The translations under genes and the position numbers were made by a program. The notes beneath the pieces were generated by a model that worked only from the letters and a program-made list of their open reading frames with translations, was not told the origin of the DNA and ran no database searches. DNA of 64,000 nt from Guyanagaster necrorhizus (lineage: Eukaryota > Basidiomycota > Agaricomycetes > Agaricales > Physalacriaceae), in the NCBI RefSeq assembly GCF_019112545.1, contig NW_025064889.1, positions 226,217-290,216 on the forward strand. The letters are read 5' to 3'. Position 1 is the stretch's first letter. Every line of letters begins with the position of its first letter. Below, piece after piece: positions 1 to 11,894 of this stretch.

Positions 1-1391
1 TCGGTGGCACTTAGTTCTGCGAAAGAGGGAATCGCGGTCGAAGATGTTGCACGACGGAAGGAGGAAGAAACGCAGGCGCGCCGAGCCGCTCGCCTCCAGT
101 GTGGTCATTACGCCCACGAGATGCTGTCTAGCGCCGGCTTTCGGACGCACTGTATTGGCGCTCTCGTTACGGTAGGACGGATACAACCCCTCTACTACGA
201 TCACTCGGTCATCATCGTGTGCAAACCGATTGACATGTTTATATGGCACGGCAAGCGGCCGAAGATTACGGAAGAGGTCGTGACGAACGAGTTCGCGGCA
301 ATGCTTGTGGGATTGGGTGGACTCACTCTGAAGCAGCGGGGCATCCAAGAGGAACTCTGCGATGACAGGGCGCTCATCGAGAATTACAAGGCGTACATGG
401 ACAGGTGTGGCGACCCCAAGGACAAGGAGAATTTTGACAAGACGGCGATGTTTGTTGGGGTGAAGCTCAAACTGAAGTTGGGTGAAGATGATAAGAAGGT
501 TGAGGTCACCCTTGGCCGAGTTCTTTCACGCCAGCCTGGGATCGTCGGTCGGAATACTTGCGTTGTCGAGGCGACATCGGAGCACGATGAGTGGAAGGGT
601 AAAGAACTGGTCGTCAAGGTCAGTTGGCCTGCTACCAGTCGAAAATCGGAGACAGAGTTTGTCATTACAGCCAGAGAGAAGGCGCGATCCATGCCGGAAG
701 GGAAAAGGCCAGACTGGGCCTTAGACCATTTGCCCGACATTCTCCTTTCTCAAGACTTTGATCATGGCGCGGATTCTACTCAGGCGAATCTCGTGGCCTT
801 CTTTGCAAAAGCTATGTTCGCAGAGGCGGAAAAGTTCGAATATGAAAAACGCGTCTGTCGAATTACAGTCCAGGAGAGGCTGTACCCTCTGGAAGAACTG
901 CAGACGGTTCAAGAGTATGCTCAGATCTTTTTTGATATTTTGCAGAGTGTGTACTGTTTTTTTGTGTGTTCCCGGTGTTTTCTGATGGTTGGCATAGTTC
1001 ACAAATGGCTGTATGATCACCCAGGAATCCTCCACCGTGATATCAGTCCCGGGAATATCATGTGGCGCCGCACTGTCGACGGTCATTTACGTGGGGTCCT
1101 CAATGACTTTGACTTGTCCGCCTACCGACATGAGACTGGCCCTTCATCGCGTCAGCGCACCGGTACTCTACCCTACATGGCGTTCGAACTCCTCAACAAT
1201 GACAACAATGGTCATCCACCGAAGCACCTCTATCGACACGATGTAGAGTCCATCTTCTACGTCATTCTCCTCCTCTGTTGTCGTTACGAGGTTGTGGCTA
1301 CACAAGACCTTGATGGACGCCCGATCCTGGAACGCACGCATGTCCCTTCCCCATTCGACAGCTGGTATAAACTTGATCGTGATGGTTTGAA
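1..1391 (+). repeat. Inverted repeat, left arm (pairs with 8353-9742)
   Basis: The DNA of FunK1 copy 1 matches the reverse complement of 8353-9742 with only scattered single-base differences, for example A/G changes at the sites giving N/S and Q/R substitutions. Identity stops inside the coding sequence at GATGGTTTGAA. It reaches the window edge on the left, so the full arm length is unknown. The arms enclose about 7 kb. Confidence 0.85.
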
Positions 1392-1665
1392 AGAGAAGAA
1401 GTGCTATTTCATTACGACACGTGGCTCTCCGAAAGTGAATAGTGGCTTAACTGACTTTCAGCCCTGGTTAAGCTGCCTTCACCGGCAATTCAGGCTAGGA
1501 TTCGCTTCCCAACAGCTTGCACAAGAGGAGACGGAACTCATCGATGGTGACACACTACAAGGGCGGGTTTCTTACTCAGTGATCCTTGACATTTGTCGCC
1601 AGTTCGCTGGTACGGCCCTAGTAGTACACAACGACCAGCCTGAAGAGGTTGCCTATGCGGGATAG
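1..1665 (+). CDS. FunK1-type fungal protein kinase, copy 1 (5' end outside the window)
   Basis: The reading frame is open from base 1, so the N-terminus lies outside the window. The product is a FunK1 (fungal-specific kinase-like) protein: an HRDISPGNIMWRR catalytic loop, then LNDFDLS as the metal-binding DFG equivalent, with ELVVKV upstream as the likely lysine strand. A 51-nt intron (947-997, donor GTGTGT, acceptor ATAG) probably lies just before the HKWLYDHPG helix. It is a multiple of three and stop-free, so the unspliced frame also reads through. From base 1 to about 1391 it is almost identical to the minus-strand copy at 8066-10717. After the LDRDGLK codons the two diverge sharply. FunK1 kinases are abundant in Agaricomycetes and mostly uncharacterised; the substrate is unknown. 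Confidence 0.85.
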   Translation, partial: SVALSSAKEGIAVEDVARRKEEETQARRAARLQCGHYAHEMLSSAGFRTHCIGALVTVGRIQPLYYDHSVIIVCKPIDMFIWHGKRPKITEEVVTNEFAAMLVGLGGLTLKQRGIQEELCDDRALIENYKAYMDRCGDPKDKENFDKTAMFVGVKLKLKLGEDDKKVEVTLGRVLSRQPGIVGRNTCVVEATSEHDEWKGKELVVKVSWPATSRKSETEFVITAREKARSMPEGKRPDWALDHLPDILLSQDFDHGADSTQANLVAFFAKAMFAEAEKFEYEKRVCRITVQERLYPLEELQTVQEYAQIFFDILQSVYCFFVCSRCFLMVGIVHKWLYDHPGILHRDISPGNIMWRRTVDGHLRGVLNDFDLSAYRHETGPSSRQRTGTLPYMAFELLNNDNNGHPPKHLYRHDVESIFYVILLLCCRYEVVATQDLDGRPILERTHVPSPFDSWYKLDRDGLKEKKCYFITTRGSPKVNSGLTDFQPWLSCLHRQFRLGFASQQLAQEETELIDGDTLQGRVSYSVILDICRQFAGTALVVHNDQPEEVAYAG

Positions 1666-2839
1666 TTGCTGTATATGTCCATAGCATCATATACGGCTTT
1701 GTGGTTCATGTACTAGCTTTTTCCTTGCTGTGCCTGACTGATGGCGCTAAAGACATTTTCTGTGTATATTGTTACCATTCACTGCTGCTTAGTATTTATT
1801 GTTATCTATGAGTTAGCAACATCCCCTTGACACAGCCGCAGCGCGCATCCAATAACCGACAAATATATACAATTCATCTGCAAGGCCTTGAATCCGGAGA
1901 GTACTTCAGGATACTACAGTTCGAGTGAGCACCGATATGAAGGTGGATGGGACTTTTACTACTGGACGAGCTTCGCTTGGTCTTGGAACTATCGGTGAGC
2001 GATGCAGAGCTGATTAAAGCTGAAGAACGGTGATCTCGTGTGTGGATTCATCCCGACACGACAAGAACTGTACGACGTTGGTCATAAGTCCAGGACAAAG
2101 TCGCCCCTTTGAAATGGAAGATAGTTATATGGACCGCGACCCACCGACATCATGGCAGACTTCTTTATCCCCGGTCTCCTCTTTCCAATCAAGAACTTGA
2201 TAAACGATTGTCTAGTGCAGAAAATATATTTATGAAAAGTAATAATTTGAGTTGCTCGCTTGTTTGCTTCGAACCGCACTTAGTTGTCTCACTTGTGCAT
2301 ATTATACACATATGACGGCATATCTGCAACCACCACAACCAAAGGGCGACGTATTGGTTCCTTCACTAGCGAAGATATTCTTCTCATCGTCGTACGTACC
2401 TCCAGGATAGGGGATACTTTACCGAACAGAAAGTCGCTGCAGGCAGGCATCCTCATCCCGTCAATTGCGGTGATTATCATGAAGCGGTCCATTGTGGAAA
2501 TCCTAAATCAACATCGTCCTCACGCCATTCTTTTGGATCGGAGGGATCCCTGCGTTGTATTTGGTCTACCAGCAAAGAAAGTCGAGGTTGAGAAGGCACT
2601 ATAGTTTCTCTGGTGTGTTTGTGGGAATGCTGACCTCGCCAAAGCGAATACAACTACTAGCGAGAGGGCCACATGCCAAACACCAATGTATACAGCTACA
2701 TCAATTGGCGGGCCCGTAGCCACTGAAATTCACTGGAGGGTGGACTGCCTTTCAGTACTAGCTTGAACTTTGAGTCTGCAGGTCAGAAACGATGACGATA
2801 TAGTGTACAAAACGAATTGGACATGAGAAGATACAAGAA
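1666..2839. other. Intergenic stretch, no supported gene
   Basis: Only short open frames of 65-106 codons occur, on both strands. None has a recognisable domain or joins to a neighbour through good splice sites. The frame at 2284-2604 (+) is the longest but has no family resemblance I can name. Confidence 0.5.
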
Positions 2840-3793
2840 TCAAAACGCCCAGTCAGATCTATCTTCATCCGGTGTTGTGAGACCAACACTGGAACAAAAC
2901 ATGCTAGGCGACATCTTGACGACATCCTCGAAAGGGTCCACTTCTGGGTAACCAGGCATCCTCTGCAGCTCACCGAGAAGGTCGTCAAATGGAAACAGAT
3001 CCAGGAAAAGCTTGCAGTACAGTCTGTGCCTGGGTGGCTGGGGACAAGGTATAGTGTTGGGCTGCAAGGGGACAAGGCGAGCTATATCCTCGTTGAAATG
3101 CGATACAAGGAATAAAGGCAAGACCGGAGGTTGTTCAGAGCTGGCCTCTGAATCACGGAATAGCGTGTGCAGGTCGCAGAATAGATCAATCAGAGGAGAG
3201 TATGGGTAGGTTTCCTCAGGTGGTATCTCCAAAAACATATCGAAGAACGACAGAAACTGGTATGGATACGAATCGAATTGTGGCATAGAATAGAGCGGTG
3301 AATTTTCGCGTAGATAGTTTTCTGCGTTGCGGCTGGGAAGGACTTTTGCTGAAATATCATGAGGGGCTGGAACCATAGCATTGTCGTCTATCCGAGAAAG
3401 CGGGCGGCGAGAAGGCCTTGAGGGCTTACTTGTTTGCCTTCTTCCCCAGCGGTGCAACAGGTGAAGTTCGTGTTGGTCGAAGTTGACTTGGTACGGCGAT
3501 GTTCTCCTTGTTGTCGCGAGATATTTTCTTTCTAGCAGGAGCTATTACCTGGAGAGTCATGTAATAAAACCTATCAGCGGGCAAGGCGACGTGCTTACGG
3601 AGGGTATCACTTGAGTGAAACTGGTAGTCGAACGTAGAAAGAGCCTGACAGATTTGTCATCACGAATCCGGAGTCTTAATCTGGCTCCATCCACCTCTTG
3701 AGCACGATATTGTTTGTTTGCCTCTAGGAGAGAAAAATCGAAGAGCCAGTATGTTGGCAGATTCGTCGGAATGCATTCAGATACCTGCGACAT
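2840..3793 (-). CDS. Hypothetical protein, two or more exons
   Basis: I do not recognise the family. The upstream exon (to 3599) and the downstream exon (3541-2840) join in frame if a 57-nt intron, 3598-3542 (donor GTAAGC, acceptor AATAG), is removed. The downstream exon alone gives about 230 residues, rich in Pro, Phe, Leu and acidic residues. It has a basic Arg/Ser/Pro stretch near its start (RRQTSKPSRPSRR) and no obvious signal peptide or membrane helix. The Met at 3793 is the first ATG in frame. Coding-like sequence (IPKGGEGDGE) continues upstream to about 3850 without an ATG, so another 5' exon may exist. A mid-length fungal orphan protein is the simplest reading. Confidence 0.5.
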
Positions 3794-4057
3794 GTATGTG
3801 CATTCTCCATCTCCTTCACCGCCTTTCGGGATGATACACTTGCGAAGCAAGGAACGTGGGTCAGGTCACAATAAATGATATCAGCGCCTGCTAAGACCTT
3901 TTGATTAGGAGAGATTGCATCGGAGAGTCGACCTGGTTATCACAAGATTCAGGATCTCCAAGTACGCAATGAAAGTCGTACATTCTGAACACCAAGGGAG
4001 GGAGAAAAGTGACTTTTATAAATCTATATCATGGTTTACAGCTTGCTCAAGAGGCTT

Positions 4058-5100
4058 TCAAAGGATCGGCAATGCTATCAATTTCGCCGCCATCCACTGT
4101 GGCGACTTTTTCATCAACTCTACATTCCTGAACATTTCGTAGAGCAGTTCTCCAGCTGCCAAGTTAGCTAGCCACCGCCTCTCCCCATATATCAGCGCAT
4201 TATTCTCGTCGTGCATAGATGCGTATGCGCTGAACAGATGGTGCAGCATTCGGCGATACGCAGTCGAGAGGTGGAGTCCTTTTTTCTCTATCCTCGCCAG
4301 AGTCTGCACCGCAGCCTATACCTCGGCCTCCGAAGGGATCAAGGATGGCGATGACTCGGAGCGGTTAGGTACGAGGGCACATATAGGGTCGCTCTTGGCG
4401 GGCTCAAGACAAGCACGGCAGGTGCATTGGATACCATACGACGCAAGATCTTTCGCACACTCCACAGTTGGCTGGAGAATGTCGGTGGAAGTAGTGACAA
4501 TTTCTTCTCCCTCTTCAATGTCACGAGCTACGCACAACTGCATAGAGAATGTAGACATGTGGAACTTGCGATGGGTGTTGGGGAACAACTAGATTAGGGT
4601 GGACGTTAGTAACAGACCAATCACGTTCAAAAAGAACATATCTTACCTGTGGTTTACTCTAGAGAGACCGTTGTAGATGCTCACATATCTGCCGAGCCTT
4701 TGCAATTCTGAATAACATCAGCTTCAGCCACGTATACACAAGGACGGTGAAGAACCCACTTTCGTTGTCCAAAGTCAACATGGACAGAAATTGTACATTT
4801 TCTATTGTTGGCAGCATATATCAGGACCGGTTATCAACGGTCGACGACCTTACTGATGACATCCTTCAAGTCATTATCGAGGCCATACCATTCGTTCTAG
4901 CCACGCCCATGAGTGCACCACCTCCATCATGCAGATGCCTATTACGAAGGCTCATGAACGTGTCCTTGATCTCTTCAGACGTGCGCTCAAAGACAGAACC
5001 CACAAGCTCTTGTGAATACTTCAGTTGTTGCTTGCTCCTCTCTTCGCCCGCCGCATTTGCCATTGAAAAGATGAAATCGGTCGGCGGATCGATGGGGAAA
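4058..5100 (-). pseudogene. SET-domain (SMYD-like) relic A
   Basis: This is a decayed copy of the intact SET gene at 13272-15056. Matching blocks in order are HLHDGGGALMGVARTNG (around 4900), PNTHRKFHMSTFSMQL and QCTCRACL (4590-4400), and an ARIEKKG...LMKKSPQWMAAKL tail (4310-4060). Three kinds of damage are visible. One base is missing in the run of C residues encoding the SET NHSCSPN motif, which shifts the frame. The conserved tyrosine of the C-terminal SET motif is replaced (VTTSTDIL against LTSYTNIL). The N-terminal half, including the PGKGLGMFA start of the SET fold, is gone, and promoter-like sequence (about 5080-5100) nearly abuts the middle of the gene. It is unlikely to make a working methyltransferase. 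Confidence 0.75.
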
Positions 5101-6335
5101 ACCTGTGATGTGGTCCTGTCGCCGCTTGAGATGGCTTGTCAGCAGGCATTACGAGTCGCCGATCTGTACGTAGGTCCTGACGTCGTCGTCTGGAAGAGGA
5201 TCACCAGGGTCGTTCTCATCGGAAACTGGGGCCAACGCTACGATACGGAAACGGTTAATCAGACGGGCTCAAGTCCATGACAAAGACAGATACGCACCTT
5301 TGATATCATTGTCAATCATTTCCAATGTCCATCGCCTTCTTGCGTATTTCCTCTGTAAACAGTGTATGAGCTTCCCGACATTAAGAGACGTCGCGAAGAG
5401 GGCGTCTCTACCTAGGGTTGGCGTGTCTTTAAACAGAACAGGTAAATATCTGAGAGATAAATGAAAACAGGCAGGACCTACGTTTCATTTCGTCCATCCA
5501 ACGCTTCGCATTTCTTGCTGTCGGGTTCAGGAAGCGAAAAAATCTTGAATTCACCTTTGCGGCTTTGAGAAAACTGTGAATCATGATGGTCTGGATGACG
5601 AGAGGATGCCTTGCTCTGTAAGAAGTCTCGTCCAAGGTTAGGCAGCTGACGGATGTCGAAGGAAATCTGCGCCTGGCAGTAACCGTTACCGATGACTTGT
5701 GCTCTTCTTATCCATTTATGGGCCAGATATCGAAGATCAACTCTGCATTCGCGAGAGACATACGACTGCGACCATACAGAAAAAAATGAGACAGTGGGAA
5801 AATAGCGGAGGGTCGTCCCCAAACTAGATTTTGAGTTCGATGTAAAGGGGAAATTTCCCAGCAACCGGCTGTAACTTCAATAAGAATGGGATAATAAAGA
5901 GCAGCATTTGAGAGGAAAGGGCAGTGGGAAGAGTAAAGGCGAATGAAGGCAAGACAATAGCACTAGATGATGGTCCAGAGGATATCGGTTCCCGGGCCGA
6001 AAGTCGGACCAACCCTTCTTTAATTACTTACCGCACCCACTGCACATGCTGCTTAGCACTTACTATTATCCTTCCTATAGAAATGTTGCCTAGCCACCTC
6101 ACTCTGTATCCACCGTTCGGCAATTTGCACTCTAATGTGATTGTCCAACTCCCAACGCGTACCGTGGTAACAGTATTCCTCAAGTTCACCCTGGCATTGA
6201 TGTCCATCCACGTGAGGAAATCAGGTACACTTTTTCCCTCTATATAAGCGTCGCATATTGCAGCAATAGTTGAAACTCACTTACCGGAGGGCCTACTTTT
6301 TTTCATACATACTGTTTTTGTTTCTCTGCCCTGCT
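5101..6335. other. Intergenic stretch, no supported gene
   Basis: Short frames occur on both strands, the longest 128 codons at 5478-5864 (-). None has a recognisable motif. The last part, up to the ATG at 6336, should contain the promoter and leader of the F-box-like gene; a TATATAAG run sits at 6240-6247. Confidence 0.4.
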
Positions 6336-7658
6336 ATGACTACAGCTACGCCGGTAAGACACTATGCGCGTTTATTCGTGTGGCCTGTTATATACTTACA
6401 AAATACTCTTAGGGTACTCAGGTGCTGCCCCTGGAGCTCGTCGATAATATTACTGATGAGGTATCGCACTTCCACGACTATGATCGTGTGCCAACCTTGT
6501 GTAGTCTATGCCTAACCTCTCGGCAAGCAAGCATACGAGCAAAAGGGCATCTCTTCCGAGTCATCTGCATCACTCAGTTGTCTGAAGAAACTCCAGCCTG
6601 GGGAGTCTCTGAGCTCCGCCGTCTTTTCAGATCGAACCAAGGTCTGGCACCACTAGTCAAATGTTTCGTCACAGATACCGCCTACACACCTGACACCAGC
6701 ATCTCATTGTCACGCGGCCTCGCTTTAATCCTAGAGCATATGAACAACCTGACGCTCGTCGGATTGCAAGGTGTCCATCTTCACATCCTCCCCAGGCGAG
6801 ACGCCTTTTTTGTTGCGTTTTCCGGCTGCACCAACCTTACCGACATTCGTCTGGAAGATATCAGACTTAGTTTCCGAGGCTTACAGACTATTCTCACCTT
6901 TGTGAAGCTTCTTGACTGCTTTTTCATACCTGGTATATGTCTCGTCGACGTTGAGGATCGTCGCGAACTCTATTACGACGGAGCTCATGAACCTCTTCTG
7001 GTTGACTTTCAGGATTCTCAATGCAAGCTTCCTCAACTCCAGAAAGATCTTGATCTAGGAATCAAGCAATTAGTCTTGAAGTTGGTCTCGATATCAGACA
7101 GCATCTTTATGGACATGTTAATAACTTCGAAGTGCCGTATCCTAACACTGGAGAACATAAAGAGACAAGCGACGAACCCTCAGATGAGGTTGAGCACGAA
7201 GGGTCCAGTGAAGGCACCCAACATGCTGAAGATGATGGAGAAGAGGATGGAGAGGAGTCTGACGAGGGTAGCCAAGATTCGGAGGTAGGTCTCCATCCTT
7301 GAAAGAGATTCAAGAAAAACTGAATGATCCCGAGTTTGGCGCAGAAGAAAAGCTCGAAGGTAAATACAGAAGCAACGAAGACTCTCGGACCCAAGAAGAA
7401 ATCGTACGCCAGATGGAACAAGCCTGCCGGGAGGCGGAGGAACAACGGGAGAAGGAAATGGCAGAGAGGAAGGCTTCGCTACATGAGTTCAAGGACAGCG
7501 CCGAAGAATGGCTGTTCAGGGTCTGTCTTCCCAACACCAATTCTATGTACGGCTTCCGTGTCCTCAGATCGGCATCCCAACACAATGTCGCGACCTCTGT
7601 GATCTTCTCAACTGACCCTATCGCTGTTTTCGATATGGATGCTTTCTGTAGACATTGA
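6336..7658 (+). CDS. F-box-like protein with acidic linker and coiled-coil tail
   Basis: Exon 1 is ATG to 6353 (MTTATP). A 59-nt intron, 6354-6412 (GTAAGA...TTAG), is removed, and exon 2 continues in frame with VLPLELVDNITDEV and a Leu/Cys-rich helix ending in LCLTSRQ. This is the usual N-terminal F-box look of Agaricomycete proteins, in which the F-box binds Skp1 in an SCF ubiquitin ligase. Leucine-rich blocks follow (LTDIRLEDIRLS). A second intron, 7117-7169, restores a frame with a very acidic linker of about 38 residues (DEPSDEVEHEG...SQDSE). A third intron, starting at 7285 or 7289, leads to a Glu/Arg/Gln-rich helix (7353-7490) and a short end at 7658. The third intron's acceptor is uncertain (7344 or 7352). 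Substrate unknown. Confidence 0.7.
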
Positions 7659-8065
7659 ACCACAAACGCCTGGACCAGTTGATGGTACTGTTACATATCG
7701 TCCAATCAAAGATTGCCATACACGCATGTATTTTGAATGATGGTAATATTATGAAGTTCGGCGGTCACATTGAAGACAGCCAGGGTAATACAAGCCCAGA
7801 ACGGCCAATGGTGAATCGTGATTATGTTGTTTGAAGAGTTTGTAGAAGCATGTCGTGCCTAATGGCACTGGTTGGTTCAGGATGTCTATCGAGTTCGATT
7901 ATGAGAAAAACAATTCACGGTAGGAGGCACACGTCTTTAGACACTATGATTTTCTCGAGAAACTCAGCTCGCTAGCCAGTGATCGAAGTGAGAAGAGAAC
8001 ACATTTATTTGACTGCAAAAAAAAGGCTACAAGAAAGTGTGAGGACTATGATCTATGATCTAGGA
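7659..8065. other. Convergent 3' intergenic region
   Basis: It lies between the 3' ends of the F-box-like gene (+) and FunK1 copy 2 (-). No gene is seen. An A-run at 8017-8026 and AT-rich sequence fit 3' processing signals. Confidence 0.5.
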
Positions 8066-10717
8066 CTAGGCACCCTCTTTGAGCTGGTCATTGTGTACTA
8101 TGAGAGCCGAACCAGCAAATTCGCTACAGATCTTGACGATGAGTGAGTAAGAAACCCAAGCCTGCAGAGTTTCGTCGTCGAAGGACTCCGAGACTCCAAG
8201 ATCCTTGTACCGCTTATTTTGGTCCTGAGCATTGAACCCCCCCCCGAATTGCAGGCGAATGCGATTTATCCAGGGCTGAAAGTCCGTGAAGCCACTGTTT
8301 ACCACAGGAGAGAATGAGTCATGTCTCGTGGAGAAAGCAATTTTTGCGTTCTTCAAACCATCACGATCAAGTTTATACCAGCTGTCGAATGGGGAAGGGA
8401 CATGCGTGCGTTCCAGGATCGGGCGTCCATCAAGGTCTTGTGTAGCCACAACCTCGTAACGACAACAGAGGAGGAGAATGACGTAGAAGATGGACTCTAC
8501 ATCGTGTCGATAGAGGTGCTTCGGTGGATGACCATTGTTGTCATTGTTGAGGAGTTCGAACGCCATGTAGGGTAGAGTACCGGTGCGCTGACGCGATGAA
8601 GGGCCAGTCTCATGTCGGTAGGCGGACAAGTCAAAGTCATTGAGGACCCCACGTAAATGACCGTCGACAGTGCGGCGCCACATGATATTCCCGGGACTGA
8701 TATCACGGTGGAGGATTCCTGGGTGATCATACAGCCATTTGTGAACTATGCCAACCATCAGAAAACACCAGGAACACAAAAAAAAGAGTACATACTCTGC
8801 AGAATATCAAAAAAGACCTGAGCATATTCTTGAACCGTCCGCAGTTCTTCAAGAGGATACAGCCTCTCCTGGACTGTAATTCGACAGACGCGTTTTTCAT
8901 ACTCGAACTTTTCCGCCTCTGCGAACATAGCTTTTGCAAAGAAGGCCACGAGATTCGCCTGAGTAGAATCCGCGCCATGATCAAAGTCTTGAGAAAGGAG
9001 AATGTCGGGCAAATGGTCTAAGGCCCAGTCTGGCCTTTTCCCTTCCGGCATGGATCGCGCCTTCTCTCTGGCTGTAATGACAAACTCTGTCTCCGATTTT
9101 CGACTGGTAGCAGGCCAACTGACCTTGACGACCAGTTCTTTACCCTTCCACTCATCGTGCTCCGATGTCGCCTCGACAACGCAAGTACTCCGACCGACGA
9201 TCCCAGGCTGGCGTGAAAGAACTCGGCCAAGGGTGACCTCAACCTTCTTATCATCTTCACCCAACTTCAGCTTGAGCTTCACCCCAACAAACATCGCCGT
9301 CTTGTCAAAATTCTCCTTGTCCTTGGGGTCGCCACACCTGTCCATGTACGCCTTGTAATTCTCGATGAGCGCCCTGTCATCGCAGAGTTCCTCTTGGATG
9401 CCCCGCTGCTTCAGAGTGAGTCCACCCAATCCCACAAGCATTGCCGCGAACTCGTTCGTCACGACCTCTTCCGTAATCTTCGGCCGCTTGCCGTGCCATA
9501 TAAACATGTCAATCGGTTTGCACACGATGATGACCGAGTGATCGTAGTAGAGGGGTTGTATCCGTCCTACCGTAACGAGAGCGCCAATACAGTGCGTCCG
9601 AAAGCCGGCGCTAGACAGCATCTCGTGGGCGTAATGACCACACTGGAGGCGAGCGGCTCGGCGCGCCTGCGTTTCTTCCTCCTTCCGTCGTGCAACATCT
9701 TCGACCGCGATTCCCTCTTTCGCAGAACTAAGTGCCACCGACTCGTCTGTTCCTCTCCTGGCCTTCGAAACTTCAGGCGTCGTCCCAGAGCGTCGATACT
9801 TGGAGTGGACATGAGGAGTCTCATCTTCCGAACGACGCTTCTTCGTGGTAGAGCCAGTGCGGGACTTGACGGGAGGGAGGACGCCGCCAGGGTCTCGGCG
9901 CACGGTGGTTTTGCCTCTCACCTCTCCCTTAGGATCCTCGCCCTCTGAATATAGGTATCAGTAAGAAGAACACAGTAGCAAACGAATAGTGCTTACCAGG
10001 TGTCATAGCTCTATAAGTAGCTTCCGTCCCCTCGTCGAGGTAGTACTCATTAGGCTTGAATTCCTGCCAATGCATTGTTTGTGCCCACGAAAAGTTATAC
10101 TCTGGGCCTTTGTCCTTCATGTTGTCAACGACGTTTCCGGAACTGTTGAACATCGCGCGAAGAACACCCAACGTATCGGGAATGTTCTTTTCTAAACCGC
10201 CGTCAACCGGCTTCGCGTCTTGTCGATAGATGCCGAGTCCAGAATCTTCAGTGGCACCGAGAACGTCGAATGCACTGTTACACATCAGGCTGTGGGGATG
10301 GTAGAAGTTCTTCTCCCCAGGATTGCTCTGATTGCATAATGCAACGTAGGCTTTTACATGATTCTTGAATACAACATCATTTTTGACGGCCTCGATTTTG
10401 GATGTTATCTCGCCATTCGCCCGCCAGTCGGCAGGAAGATGTAGAATATTGGAGAAATAATGGTCGGCGGACATGAAAACGCGGTCTCTGAGGTCATCTA
10501 GGATGTACCGGTCGAAATCTGCCACAAGATAATCCGGATTCGCTGTGGGATTCACAGTTGGGGCGTGATTACTGAGCGGAGTGCTCTGCACAGAGGAGCG
10601 TATCTGTTCGGCTACAGACTCTTTTGGCGGCGGAGTCTTCCTCTCTTGGGTGGAGGGGAAACCAGAGCCGTCATTCCGAGGCGAAGAATTCGAATCGTTT
10701 TTCGCGCCCAAAGCCAT
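8066..10717 (-). CDS. FunK1-type fungal protein kinase, copy 2 (complete)
   Basis: Three exons join in frame: 10717-9997, 9944-8796 and 8745-8066, about 849 residues. The introns are 52 nt (9996-9945, GTAAGC/TTCAG) and 50 nt (8795-8746, GTATGT/CATAG). An in-frame ATG also exists at 10789; the one at 10717 is preferred because the residues between look like leader sequence. The N-terminal part is a helical region (around residues 60-230) typical of FunK1 proteins, followed by a basic linker (TTKKRRSEDE). The kinase core carries ELVVKV, HRDISPGN and LNDFDLS, so the catalytic residues are present. The 50-nt intron is not a multiple of three, so splicing is required here. It mirrors copy 1 across about 7 kb. 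Confidence 0.9.
8353..9742 (-). repeat. Inverted repeat, right arm (pairs with 1-1391)
   Basis: This is the right arm of the FunK1 inverted pair. The downstream 290 bases of the gene (8066-8352) are only distantly similar to copy 1. The near-identical tract therefore ends within one exon rather than at a gene boundary. Confidence 0.85.
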
Positions 10718-10789
10718 AATATCACGATGATAAAACCGAGTTGGGTAGAAAGCGAGTAGGGGGTCAAGGAAGAATACAGCGGCAGTCAT

Positions 10790-11894
10790 TTTTGCGTGAT
10801 TTTAAGGTCGGTTGCGTAGAACAATGGTGGTAGTGACAAGGTAAACTTTCGGAAACACGCGGTCATGTGGCGTCAATCGTATTTCAATTTGTCACAAGGG
10901 GGCGGCGCGGCTAAAATCAGGCAGGGCGTCCTGACATTAACCACCATACCAACTCACTTTATATAGTACTATAAGGTGTGCAGTGATAGTTTTACGACGC
11001 CTCTGAAGCATTATTACCATCCCTTTTCCTCCATATAATAAATCATGGCAACTTGTTAGAATGGTATCAACTTAGTTGCCGACTACTCGGCTTATCTCGC
11101 GGCAAGTCGCTGATACTATGTACAAATTAACTGCTATTTGAACACCGATAGAGTCAGAGCAAACGGCTCCGAAATGACTTCGGCGTCGAGTCATCTATGT
11201 AGCAAAACCACCGGCCCTCTTGCCATCAACGAACAATGCCCCTGAATTAGCCTGCGAGGCTCTCAATACTTATTTCCTTGTTCTTCCTTGACAAATAATC
11301 TGCCGTTTACATAAATCATTTGCAACTGCGTGGCCGTTGTTTTTTTTTTGGGAAAACTTATTGTACTTCTGTCCCTGTCGAACCAATATGCCATTGTATT
11401 GGCGTTCGAAAAATTTGCTGTCCAGAAAGGGCCCGGTTGTAATGGACGAGGCCAGTACAATTTCATTTTGGCTAACATTTTCTTCTTATATTAAATAAAG
11501 TATACGGCAAGAGGCTCATTTCACAGCGTCAAAAATCACGGCATTGAATGACAAGGGGGCATCTCTGTCACGACGTCTGAATCTTCGAAGTCATTACTAC
11601 GGTTCTCAAGCTATGAAAGCCCTTCCTAATGAAGGTTCAACATTATGAGGGGCCTCACATCTCGACGGACTCGCCACCTCTTCAAAACTGGTCTTGCTTG
11701 TGCCTGTTTAATAATTTTTCGGAAAAATCGATGGTACAGGACATGTGTAAAGGACAACTTGAAAAAGGTGGCGATCTCTGCACTTCTCCAATCAGAACTA
11801 TTGACGTCTATATGTTGGATCATACTTCACATGAATGACTGCAGCACCGGCACTCCTTTCATCATCATCCTCATCATCCACTGAGGCGACTTCT
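10790..11894. other. Intergenic stretch, no supported gene
   Basis: It holds the upstream region of FunK1 copy 2 and AT-rich sequence. Short frames (for example 11263-11478, -) have no recognisable motif. Confidence 0.4.

Noticed and set aside
384..740. 118-codon minus-strand frame inside FunK1 copy 1 (and its mirror at 9002-9358)
   Set aside because: Antisense shadow of the kinase coding sequence; present in both copies only because the DNA is duplicated.
11263..11478. 71-codon minus-strand frame
   Set aside because: No motif, no splice partners, AT-rich surroundings.
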